64,000 bases of DNA from an uncultured Bacteroidia bacterium (lineage in GTDB: Bacteria; Bacteroidota; Bacteroidia; Bacteroidales; CAJPTX01): NCBI GenBank assembly GCA_938038735.1, contig CALHSW010000074.1, positions 62,001-126,000 on the forward strand. Reading direction: 5' to 3'. The number at the start of each line of letters is the position of its first letter. Within the stretch, counting starts at the first letter, position 1. Positions 1-7,525 of this stretch are shown here, one piece after another. The translations under genes and the position numbers were made by a program. The notes beneath the pieces are model-generated. The model had not been told where the DNA came from. It was given only the letters and a program-made list of their open reading frames with translations, and ran no database searches.

Positions 1-2
1 GG

Positions 3-791
3 GTTGAGGAAATTTTACGCCTTCCGGAGTGCATAAGGATGTCTGATGCAAAGAGTGAGCATTTGGTTGGCTATGAAGGAGCAATTTCCATCGAGTTGCG
101 AAATGTTACAGTTCGATATGGAGTCAGAGATGCCATAAACGATGTGTCTATTACGGTACCGGATGGCTCTTTCGTGGCTCTTGTGGGAGAAAGTGGAAGT
201 GGGAAAAGTACTATTATGAGAACTGTTTTGGGGATTCAGGCAGCAACAGCTGGATCTGTTCTGTTTAATGGGTTGCCCATGCATAGAGGAGAGCAGTTAT
301 CTACATTTCGCATTGCGGTATTATCGCAAGAACCGAATTTATTCGCAACTACGATACGCGAGAATATTCTCTTGGGTTTGGACGATTACGACGTAATGGT
401 ACAGGCAGCTAGAGATGCGCAAATTGCAAGTTTTATTGGTACGTTGCCGAGAGGATACGACACTAGGATTGATGAGAGGGGAATTAATCTTTCTGTAGGG
501 CAAAAACAGCGCATTGCGTTGGCGAGATGCTTAGTGATGAATCCGAATCTTTTGTTGTTAGATGAGCCAACTTCGAATCTTGACATTGAGTCGGAACGTC
601 AGTTGTGGGATGCACTTCGTCCTATAATGCGTAAGCGTACCACGATTATGGCAGCGCATCGTCTCCATACTATTAGTGAAGCTGATTGTATATACGTTCT
701 TTCGAAAGGTAGCGTAGTAGAGCAAGGTACACACTCCGCATTACTCAAATTATGCGGTCAGTATAGTCGGCTTTGGAATATGTACAGGTAA
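3..791 (+). CDS. ABC exporter, C-terminal ATP-binding domain (partial, 5' end off window)
   Basis: The reading frame is open to the left edge, so this is the end of a longer protein; the first internal ATG is at 39. The visible part is one nucleotide-binding domain: Walker A GESGSGKST about 20 residues after the YG aromatic segment (residues 50-58 counted from the ATG at 39), a Q-loop (SQEPNLF), an LSVGQ signature, Walker B with LLLLDEPTSNLD, and a switch histidine in AAHRL. The spacing is that of type I exporters that carry the ATPase at the C terminus of a membrane domain, including peptidase-containing bacteriocin/peptide exporters; the missing N-terminal part decides which. By eye the gene is much more A+T-rich than the barrel gene 21 bases downstream. 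Substrate is unknown; export of a leader peptide is inference from similar Bacteroidales loci. Confidence 0.85.
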   Translation, partial: VEEILRLPECIRMSDAKSEHLVGYEGAISIELRNVTVRYGVRDAINDVSITVPDGSFVALVGESGSGKSTIMRTVLGIQAATAGSVLFNGLPMHRGEQLSTFRIAVLSQEPNLFATTIRENILLGLDDYDVMVQAARDAQIASFIGTLPRGYDTRIDERGINLSVGQKQRIALARCLVMNPNLLLLDEPTSNLDIESERQLWDALRPIMRKRTTIMAAHRLHTISEADCIYVLSKGSVVEQGTHSALLKLCGQYSRLWNMYR

Positions 792-812
792 CCTAAAACC
801 TACGTAAATATT

Positions 813-3236
813 ATGTGCAACACATCTAGAGGAAGACACGGGGCGTGGGTGGTGCTTTTAGCGGCACTGCTGCTGTGCGCTCTGCCTATGGGCGCAGCGG
901 CGCAGCGCAAAGAGAAGAAGGAGCAGGGGCGCGGACACGAGCTGGTGGGGCGTGCCGTGGACTCTACATCAAGGCAGGGGGTTGCCTATGCAACGGTGCA
1001 GCTGGTTACGCCAGAAGGCGAGGTTTTCAGCGGTGCTATCTGCGACTCTGAGGGAAACTTTAAGCTGGTCAAGGTGCCGAGCAAAGCGTTGTCCATCAAG
1101 GTTCAAGCACTTGGTTATAAGCCTAAAACGCTACATCTCGATTTAGAAAGTACAAAAAACAATGATTTTGCGATAGGCGACGTACCGCTTACCATTGACC
1201 AGCTCGCCATTGAGCAGGTGACCGTGAAGGGGGATGCCCCATTCCTGATGCTAAAGCCTAACCGCAAGGTGGTAACGCCGCAGATGGAGGATCTGGCAGC
1301 GGGCGCCGTGATGACCGATTTGCTCAAGCGGATTCCGGATTTTGAGGTGACCTCTCCAATGGACATCACGCTGCGGGGTGCAGCGTTCCGGGTGCTTATT
1401 AATGGGAAGCCGTCGGGGCTTTCCACTACACAGCTCAACACAATAAATTTGGCCGAGGTGGCCTCCATTGAAATTATCACCACGCCTTCCGTGCGCTATA
1501 GGGCGAGCGATGTGGGCGGGGTGGTGAATATCAAACTAAAACGCTACCAGGTGGGGTTTAACTCCGTGCTGCAAGCTGCGGGCGGTTCGGATAACTGCTA
1601 CAGCCTATCGGCATCGGCCAACGTGGGGCTAAAAAAGGTTAACTTCTTCGGGGCGTTGTTCGGGGGATACGAGGGGGCAAGAAATGCGTTCACCTATAGT
1701 TCTACCGATGCGCATGGCGAGCCCTTGGAGCGTTACCAGCTCAACGACCGAATGAATAATTTACGATTACGGCCTAAGGTTGGCATCGATTACCTCCCCA
1801 CGCAAAAAGACGTGCTGTCAATTTTTTGGGCAATGGACTACTATAACGACAAGTATACGCGGCGCGCGGAGCGAACGTACAAAGCGCAGGCAATCCAGCA
1901 TGGCGGCGGGCTATCGCGAGAGCGGATGATGTCGAATGAGGCTAATGCGCTGTACACGCACACCTTCAACGACGAAGGGCTGGAGCTGTCCGTATCGGCC
2001 ATCGGGACGCTTGACGGTGCGCAGGGCGCGACGGAACGGCATGGGCTGGAGCTCGGCGATCGGGAATGGCGTGTAAAGGACTCCAACCCGAATGATTTTT
2101 TCTTTAGCTTCTCGGCAGATGTGGCGGCGCCACTTCCGCATGCCTTCCAGCTGGATGCAGGGCTTGCGGCGGATGTGGCGGGAAGTTCGGTTGAGGCGGA
2201 GTACAGCACCCGCACCGCTAGTGCTGAAGACTGGACACCCATAGAGGAGGAGCGGCAGCGTAGCAGCTCCCTAACGCAGGTGTATGGTGCCTATGGTGAC
2301 CTTTCCTGGGAGGCGAGCGACAAGGTGACTCTAAACGCAGGCGTACGCTACGAGCATTACCGTATGCGCAGCAACGATGAGCGGCAAAGCAACCCGTACG
2401 GCCGTCATGCCAATGATGCTTTCTTTAGCGGGGGCGTGGCGTATACCCCCATCAAAGCACTACATTTTTCTTTGAGCTATAGCGGGAGGGTGGATCGGCC
2501 CGGGGCATCAATGCTCACATCGGCAAAACGCATGGCAGATTTTTACAATGAGTTTTCTATTGGCAACCAGAGGTTGATGTCGGCCTACTCGCATGGGGTG
2601 GAGCTCAGCATGGCGCAGCGGATGGAGAGTTGTTCGTTCTACGAGGATGCAAAGTGGACGTATATAGCGAACCCTATAGAGTCGTACTCGAGCAAACTAA
2701 CCGATTCTACGTGGCTAAAGAGCTACGTAAATCTAAAGCAGGAACGAAACCTATACGTTGGCGTGGGGGGAAATTGGGATGCCGCATCGTGGTGCAGCGT
2801 GTGGTTTAATGCGAGGGGGCAGGGGGTGAAGAGTCAAGACAAAGGGGGCGATTGGCTGGTTAATGATGAGTGGAGTTTTGGCGTGCGGATGGGCGCGGAC
2901 TTCCCCATCAATAGCATGTGGGCACTCACCGCATGGGGTGGCTACAGCAGCGCGAGGCGCAACGCGTACCGTCACTACAAGGCGCAGCCCGCATTGAATG
3001 CGGGTGTGTACTTCTACCCGCTTAGGAATAGGAGTTTCGTCCTCGTTCTGCAGGGCATAAACCTTTTGACTACCGGTATGAACTACACGACGCATTCGGA
3101 TGGGGTGACGGCGAATTGGGATTTTGATTGGCAAACCCGGGCGGTATACCTGAACGTGTATTGGCGTTTCGGCGGTGCGTACCGTTCCAAGACCGGCGAG
3201 CGGTTCAATTCGGATATTAACGCGGTTGGGAGGTAG
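813..3236 (+). CDS. TonB-dependent-receptor-like outer-membrane barrel protein (OMP_b-brl_3 type)
   Basis: This 807-residue protein has a signal peptide (hydrophobic run to about residue 30, ALPMGAAAQ cleavage region). A carboxypeptidase-regulatory-like beta-sandwich follows (VGRAVDSTSRQGVAYATVQL, about residues 44-130), then a plug domain (MTDLLKRIPDFEVTS ... VLINGKPSG ... SIEIITTPSVRYRASDVGGVVNI, about 135-250) and a long beta-barrel rich in aromatic, alternating segments. This is the architecture of Bacteroidota barrel proteins related to SusC/TonB receptors; I see no clear TonB box. It begins 21 bases after the ABC exporter gene and is probably co-transcribed with it, although the base composition changes sharply between the two. 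A role in moving a peptide or ligand across the outer membrane is inferred from the pairing. A second protein of the same type lies at 24497-26800 beside a radical SAM gene. Confidence 0.85.
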   Translation: MCNTSRGRHGAWVVLLAALLLCALPMGAAAQRKEKKEQGRGHELVGRAVDSTSRQGVAYATVQLVTPEGEVFSGAICDSEGNFKLVKVPSKALSIKVQALGYKPKTLHLDLESTKNNDFAIGDVPLTIDQLAIEQVTVKGDAPFLMLKPNRKVVTPQMEDLAAGAVMTDLLKRIPDFEVTSPMDITLRGAAFRVLINGKPSGLSTTQLNTINLAEVASIEIITTPSVRYRASDVGGVVNIKLKRYQVGFNSVLQAAGGSDNCYSLSASANVGLKKVNFFGALFGGYEGARNAFTYSSTDAHGEPLERYQLNDRMNNLRLRPKVGIDYLPTQKDVLSIFWAMDYYNDKYTRRAERTYKAQAIQHGGGLSRERMMSNEANALYTHTFNDEGLELSVSAIGTLDGAQGATERHGLELGDREWRVKDSNPNDFFFSFSADVAAPLPHAFQLDAGLAADVAGSSVEAEYSTRTASAEDWTPIEEERQRSSSLTQVYGAYGDLSWEASDKVTLNAGVRYEHYRMRSNDERQSNPYGRHANDAFFSGGVAYTPIKALHFSLSYSGRVDRPGASMLTSAKRMADFYNEFSIGNQRLMSAYSHGVELSMAQRMESCSFYEDAKWTYIANPIESYSSKLTDSTWLKSYVNLKQERNLYVGVGGNWDAASWCSVWFNARGQGVKSQDKGGDWLVNDEWSFGVRMGADFPINSMWALTAWGGYSSARRNAYRHYKAQPALNAGVYFYPLRNRSFVLVLQGINLLTTGMNYTTHSDGVTANWDFDWQTRAVYLNVYWRFGGAYRSKTGERFNSDINAVGR

Positions 3237-3481
3237 AGGGCTGCACGCTGCGGTTGCGGCAGCATGGAGTGAAAAGAGGACGGAGGGTGGAAGAAGCGGC
3301 TCCTGCACCCCCGCCAAAGGTCTCTAGAAGGCTGCCAATTTTGGCCTGTGCAGAGGCTCTTGCTATGACAAAATGTCGGCTGCTTTGTTGCTGGCACTCC
3401 AATTGCCTCCGCATTGGAGGAGCGTGAGCGCGGGAAATGCGCCGTGCGAGAGTGTAGAATTTAAGGTATAGCGGGAGAGTT

Positions 3482-5545
3482 ATGGCAAAGAGTGGTAAGA
3501 TAGGGGTAGCAACAGAGAATATATTCCCTATAATCAAGAAGTTCCTGTATAGCGACCATGAGATTTTTTTACGGGAGATAGTGGCGAACGCGGTGGACGC
3601 AACGCAGAAGCTGCGTACCCTGTCGCGGGCTGGCGATTTTACGGGGGAGCTAGGCGATGAGACGATTGAGGTGCGCCTAGACAAGGAGGCGAAGACGTTG
3701 ACCATCAGCGATAAGGGGGTAGGGATGACGGCGGACGAGGTGGAGAAGTACATCAACCAGATTGCGCTGTCGGGGGCAACGTCCTTCCTAGACAAGTATA
3801 AGGATGCTGGAGCAATCATAGGCCATTTCGGGCTTGGGTTCTACTCGGCGTTCATGGTGAGCGATGAGGTGGAAATTGATACGCTGTCGTGGCAGGAGGG
3901 TGCGAAACCGGTGCGCTGGAGTTGCAAGGGCGATCCGGAGTACACCGTTTCGGAGGGAAGCCGCGCAGCGCGGGGGACAGATATTATTCTCCATATTAGC
4001 GAGGAGAATGCGGAGTTTCTAGAGAAGCAGCGCGTGCAGGAGTTGCTGCAGAAGTATTGCCGATTCATGGCGGTGCCCATCGCCTTTGGCAAGAAAACCA
4101 CGTGGAAGGACGGCAAGGAGGAAGAGACCGATGAGCTAAACATCATAAACGATGCGGAGCCGATATGGACCCGAAAGCCAGCAGACTTGACAGATGAGGA
4201 TTACGACAAGTTCTACCGTGCGCTCTACCCAATGGCAGAGGATCCGCTGTTCCATATCCATCTGAATGTGGATTACCCATTTAACCTCACAGGGGTACTC
4301 TACTTCCCGCGTCTGAAGTCGAATTTTGACATCCAGCGCAACAAAATACAGCTGTACTGCAACCAGGTATTTGTTACCGACTCGGTGGAGGGCATTGTGC
4401 CTGAGTACCTAACGCTGCTGCACGGCGTGATAGATTCGCCCGACATCCCACTGAACGTGTCGCGAAGCTACCTGCAGAGCGACCAGAACGTGAAGAAAAT
4501 TGCGGGGTACATCACCAAGAAGGTGGCGGATCGCCTCGCGGAGCTCTTCAAGGAGGACAGGGCGCAGTACGAGTCGAAGTGGGACGACCTAAAGCTTTTC
4601 ATCACCTATGGGATGGTGACAGACGAGAAGTTCTACGAGCGTTCGTCAGAGTTCATGCTCTTTAAGAACATTGACGGCAAGTACTTTACGCAGAGTGAGT
4701 ACCGAGAGCTGGTGGCACCGAACCAAACGGATAAGTCGGAAGACGTGATTTACCTCTACGCCACCGACCGTGAGGGGCAGTGGAGCTACATAGAGGCGGC
4801 GAAGGCTAAGGGGTACGATGTGCTGCTGATGGATGGGCAACTCGACGCGCATTTAGTAAACCATCTAGAGCAGAAGCTAGAGAAGACCCGCTTCATGCGG
4901 GTGGATGCGAACACCGTTGATAAGCTGATTGACAAGGGGGGTGCGGCAGCGGTAAGCCTGAGCGAGGAGGCGCAGGGCGTGCTGCGGGAGGTGATGGAAG
5001 GCGTGGCGCGTGGCGAGGAGCACATTACGGTGCGCTTTGAAGAGCTGGGCGAGGGGGAGCTGCCGGCCGTAGTGACGCAAAACGAGTTCATGCGCCGTAT
5101 GTACGATATGCAGGCGATGAGCCCCACGAACCCGCTATTCGGCTCTATGCCGCAGGGTCTTGATTTGGTGCTGAATAGCTCGCACCCGCTGGTGAAGAAG
5201 ATGTGGCAGGAGGCGGAGGCGGCGCTACGCGAGGATATCAAGACGAGCGAGGCCGCGCTCACGCCGCTTGAGGAGGAGCTAAAGGCCATTAACGAACGCA
5301 CGAAGGGGGTGGAGTACGATAAGGTACCCGAAGAGGACAAGAAGCGGCGCGAGGCGCTGTACGCAGAGATAGATAAGGCGAAGGAGGCGCGGCGCAGCAA
5401 GTTCTCGGAGTATGGGAAGAGCAATGAGCTAGCGGGGCAGATCTACGATTTAGCCTTGCTCTCGAACAATCAGCTGAAGGGCGAGGCGTTACAGCGTTTC
5501 GTAAAGCGGAGCGTGGAGATTGTGGAAAAGGCGCAGCAGAAGTAG
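3482..5545 (+). CDS. htpG: Molecular chaperone HtpG (Hsp90)
   Basis: ATP-dependent cytosolic chaperone of the Hsp90 family, 687 residues, close to the usual Bacteroidota length. The N-terminal GHKL ATPase is complete: EIVANAVDATQKL with the ATP/magnesium residues (about 32-43), DKGVGMT, and GHFGLGFYSAFMV. The middle domain includes the NVSRSYLQSD segment with the conserved arginine that reaches the gamma-phosphate, and the C-terminal dimerisation part is present. The gene stands alone, with 245 bases upstream and a strong hairpin downstream. The upstream region has no recognisable CIRCE element; a short inverted repeat near 3400 is too weak to assign. Confidence 0.97.
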   Translation: MAKSGKIGVATENIFPIIKKFLYSDHEIFLREIVANAVDATQKLRTLSRAGDFTGELGDETIEVRLDKEAKTLTISDKGVGMTADEVEKYINQIALSGATSFLDKYKDAGAIIGHFGLGFYSAFMVSDEVEIDTLSWQEGAKPVRWSCKGDPEYTVSEGSRAARGTDIILHISEENAEFLEKQRVQELLQKYCRFMAVPIAFGKKTTWKDGKEEETDELNIINDAEPIWTRKPADLTDEDYDKFYRALYPMAEDPLFHIHLNVDYPFNLTGVLYFPRLKSNFDIQRNKIQLYCNQVFVTDSVEGIVPEYLTLLHGVIDSPDIPLNVSRSYLQSDQNVKKIAGYITKKVADRLAELFKEDRAQYESKWDDLKLFITYGMVTDEKFYERSSEFMLFKNIDGKYFTQSEYRELVAPNQTDKSEDVIYLYATDREGQWSYIEAAKAKGYDVLLMDGQLDAHLVNHLEQKLEKTRFMRVDANTVDKLIDKGGAAAVSLSEEAQGVLREVMEGVARGEEHITVRFEELGEGELPAVVTQNEFMRRMYDMQAMSPTNPLFGSMPQGLDLVLNSSHPLVKKMWQEAEAALREDIKTSEAALTPLEEELKAINERTKGVEYDKVPEEDKKRREALYAEIDKAKEARRSKFSEYGKSNELAGQIYDLALLSNNQLKGEALQRFVKRSVEIVEKAQQK

Positions 5546-5556
5546 GAGAAATGAGG

Positions 5557-5603
5557 ATAGTACATGGCGTGCGTGCCGTAAAGCACCCCACGCCGTGTAC
5601 TAT
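5557..5603 (+). terminator. Hairpin terminator after htpG
   Basis: Two 15-base arms (5557-5571 and 5589-5603) pair with a single G-T wobble, and an inner GTGC/GCAC stem closes the loop. A short T-rich stretch (AATTTT) follows. It starts 12 bases after the htpG stop codon. Confidence 0.7.
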
Positions 5604-5688
5604 AATTTTCACTATAGCTAATTCTTTGTTTGTTAGTAGTTTACAGTTCCTTTTTTAGCTTTGCTGGGTGTAAAAAGCGGCGGGAAAG

Positions 5689-5718
5689 TTGGTGATTGGA
5701 AATAAAGTAGTAACTTTG
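5689..5718 (+). promoter_or_regulatory. Bacteroidota-type promoter of rplS
   Basis: TAACTTTG at 5711-5718 matches the -7 consensus TAnnTTTG, with TTG at 5689-5691 nineteen bases upstream as the -33 element. Transcription would start near 5725. This favours the rplS start at 5813 over the further-upstream in-frame ATG at 5735. Confidence 0.65.
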
Positions 5719-5812
5719 CGCCTCGCATAGGGGAGTGAAAGATTGGGGGGTGAGGGCGGCGGATTGCCTGTGCAAAAGGAAGAAACGGAATTTAGGAAAG
5801 CGGGACAGAGCG

Positions 5813-6307
5813 ATGGCATCGAAGATAGGAAACGATTTGATAGAGATAGCGGAGCAGGCGTTTGCTAATGTGGCGCGTGAGGCGCAGATGGCGAGCGATG
5901 CGGCTGCGGCAGCGCAGGGCGATGAGAAGGCGCAGGAGATAGTAGAGGACGAGAAGGCGCCGATGCCAGAGTTCGGTAGCGGTGACACGATCACGGTGCA
6001 TTACCGTATACGTGAGGGGCAGAAGGAGCGTATCCAGCAGTTCCGTGGCGTTGTGATACAGATTCGCGGACATCGTGACAACAAGATGTTTACCGTGCGC
6101 AAGATTTCGGGCGGAATAGGCGTTGAGCGTATATTCCCAATGAATTCGCCGTACGTGGCGAAGGTGGAGGTGAACAAGTACGGCAAGGTGCGCCGTGCGC
6201 GTATCTATTACCTGCGCAAGCTGACGGGCAAGCGTGCGAACATAAAGGAAGACTTTATGCGCAAGGCACGCATGGTGGCGCAGCAGCACGAGGAGGCGGC
6301 GAAGTAG
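5813..6307 (+). CDS. rplS: 50S ribosomal protein L19 with N-terminal acidic/Ala-rich insertion
   Basis: L19 lies at the 30S-50S interface. The conserved core is unmistakable: GDTITVHYRIREGQKERIQQFRGVVI, FTVRKISGGIGVERIFP, VNKYGKVRRARIYYLRKLTGKRANIKE. The start at 5813 (MASKIGNDLIEIAEQAF) aligns with the usual N terminus and follows the promoter at 5689-5718; the frame is open to an ATG at 5735, but those extra residues do not look like L19. At 164 residues it is about 45 longer than typical L19 (about 115-120 residues). Roughly 30 extra residues, rich in Ala, Asp and Glu, sit between the N-terminal helix and the core (about residues 20-53), and there is a 12-16 residue basic/acidic tail. No rpsP, rimM or trmD is adjacent, which is normal for this phylum. 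Confidence 0.95.
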   Translation: MASKIGNDLIEIAEQAFANVAREAQMASDAAAAAQGDEKAQEIVEDEKAPMPEFGSGDTITVHYRIREGQKERIQQFRGVVIQIRGHRDNKMFTVRKISGGIGVERIFPMNSPYVAKVEVNKYGKVRRARIYYLRKLTGKRANIKEDFMRKARMVAQQHEEAAK

Positions 6308-6316
6308 TGGGGGCAA

Positions 6317-6390
6317 GGCCTCGTAGCTTAACTGAATAGAGCATCTGACTTCGGATCAGAAGGTTGTGGGTTTGAATCCCGCCGGGGTCA
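6317..6390 (+). tRNA. tRNA-Arg (anticodon TCG)
   Basis: A full cloverleaf can be folded by hand. The acceptor is GGCCTCG/CGGGGTC with two G-U pairs and discriminator A. The anticodon stem TCTGA/TCAGA closes a CTTCGGA loop, giving anticodon TCG. The T arm is GTGGG/CCCGC with a TTTGAAT loop. CCA is not encoded. It lies 9 bases after rplS and is nearly identical to the tRNA at 6475-6548. Confidence 0.93.
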
Positions 6391-6474
6391 CTAGGGTGCA
6401 GAGATTGGAAGGCGTTGAGATTGATAGTGAATAGAGGAGTGGGTGTAGCAGAGGAGTAGAGAAAAATAGATGAG

Positions 6475-6548
6475 GGCTCCGTAGCTTAACTGAATAGAGC
6501 ATCTGACTACGGATCAGAAGGTTGTGGGTTTGAATCCCGCCGGAGTCA
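6475..6548 (+). tRNA. tRNA-Arg (anticodon ACG)
   Basis: Same body as the preceding tRNA. The loop CTACGGA gives anticodon ACG, expected to be edited to ICG and to read CGU, CGC and CGA. Differences from the first copy are the wobble base and a few acceptor-stem bases that keep pairing. Discriminator A, no encoded CCA. Confidence 0.94.
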
Positions 6549-6564
6549 CTAGAGGGAGAGAGCG

Positions 6565-6607
6565 TGCGTTTACAGGGAGAGGGCTGTAGGCGCACCTCTC
6601 TTTTTTT
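6565..6607 (+). terminator. Intrinsic terminator after the tRNA-Arg pair
   Basis: An 11-base stem with two G-U pairs (6565-6575 with 6584-6594) overlaps a GAGAGG/CCTCTC stem that runs directly into seven T residues (6601-6607). The two hairpins are mutually exclusive; the second has the form of a Rho-independent terminator. Confidence 0.65.
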
Positions 6608-6725
6608 ATTGGGGGCTATGTGGGGGTGTTTCATCCTGTGGTTCGTTGGGGGTCATAGGAGAGGGTGGTTGCGCGGTGGCATAAATTTTGCCGTGCAAGA
6701 CGTGTGAGTTAAATAGTTTAAAATT

Positions 6726-7391
6726 ATGGGAGTTATGAAGAGAGCAGGGGTACTAATTGCTGCGTTGCTGCTGGTGACTGCGACCGGCGCAAGCGCAAAG
6801 TTCGGTTTTGGGGTTAGGGCAGGAATGGGTGCTGCGTATGCGAACTATCAATACAATTTGGCGGGCTTTTCAAGAGATTCGAAGAATTCAGGCGCAGCGT
6901 TAGCGGCGCATGCGGGCTTGGCGGTGAATCTTGGTCTGCCGCTAGGGTTTGAAGTGGAGAGCGGGGCGCAGTTTGCGCTTCTTGGCAGTCATGTAAAGAG
7001 CGAGAATCTTCTTAGGAACTATACGTGGAATCGTTCGCTCTATACCATCCAGATTCCAGTGCGTGCGGGGTGGAGCTATTCGTTTGGGGATGTTATCGGC
7101 ATTTACGCGCAGCTGGGTCCGCAATTTACGGTGGCTATGGGGGGAAGGAACAAACATACTGGAGATATAGAGATTGCAGCGATTAAGAACGAAGGCGATA
7201 TGACGTTTGGGGATGATGGCAGAAACAACCGTTTCCTTATGGATCTTTCTATGCATGCTGGGGTGCTGCTGGGGGGCTTTCGCGTGGGTGCCTACTACGA
7301 TTTGGGGCTAATGAATATGTCGTCGGTCAAAGAGATAAAGTATAGGCCATCGAGTGCGGGCGTGTCTTTGGCCTATTTCTTTGGCTTCTAG
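6726..7391 (+). CDS. Secreted outer-membrane beta-barrel protein (OmpA-like/PorT-like fold)
   Basis: 221 residues with a clear signal peptide (MKRAGVLIAALLLVTATGASA, cleavage before KFGFG). The mature part is a series of short amphipathic strands with the recurring features of 8-strand Bacteroidota barrels: GFGVRAGMGAAY at the start, VNLGLPLGFEVESGAQF, IQIPVRAGWSY, GIYAQLGPQF, AGVLLGGFRVGAYYDLGL, and a terminal strand GVSLAYFFGF ending in phenylalanine. An alternative start is the ATG at 6738. Function is unknown; it is a single-gene unit between a tRNA terminator and another hairpin. PorT is possible but I see nothing specific for it. Confidence 0.8.
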   Translation: MGVMKRAGVLIAALLLVTATGASAKFGFGVRAGMGAAYANYQYNLAGFSRDSKNSGAALAAHAGLAVNLGLPLGFEVESGAQFALLGSHVKSENLLRNYTWNRSLYTIQIPVRAGWSYSFGDVIGIYAQLGPQFTVAMGGRNKHTGDIEIAAIKNEGDMTFGDDGRNNRFLMDLSMHAGVLLGGFRVGAYYDLGLMNMSSVKEIKYRPSSAGVSLAYFFGF

Positions 7392-7425
7392 AAGGAAGAC
7401 GCTAGTAAGTGCATATTTTTGAGTG

Positions 7426-7455
7426 GAGGGGAATACCGAGAGAGGCGTTCCCCTC
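7426..7455 (+). terminator. Hairpin after the small barrel gene
   Basis: GAGGGGAA (7426-7433) pairs perfectly with TTCCCCTC (7448-7455) around a 14-base loop, 35 bases after the stop codon. There is no strong T-tract, so efficiency is uncertain. Confidence 0.45.
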
Positions 7456-7484
7456 TGCGCTGTTTAGAGGTGTTGATTTTACGC

Positions 7485-7492
7485 TACCTTTG
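7485..7492 (+). promoter_or_regulatory. -7 promoter element of rlmD
   Basis: TACCTTTG matches TAnnTTTG and ends 33 bases before the GTG start of the methyltransferase gene. The -33 element is not convincing. Confidence 0.5.
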
Positions 7493-7525
7493 CAGCGGTA
7501 ATAAACGGTAAATAGGGAAAGAGAA

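Noticed and set aside
3390..3425. Inverted repeat with 9-base spacer upstream of htpG, CIRCE-like spacing
   Set aside because: The arms do not match TTAGCACTC/GAGTGCTAA and only 7 bases pair perfectly; not a heat-shock operator on this evidence.
6356..6634. Minus-strand frame across the two tRNA-Arg genes
   Set aside because: Translation of tRNA sequence; both tRNAs fold perfectly.
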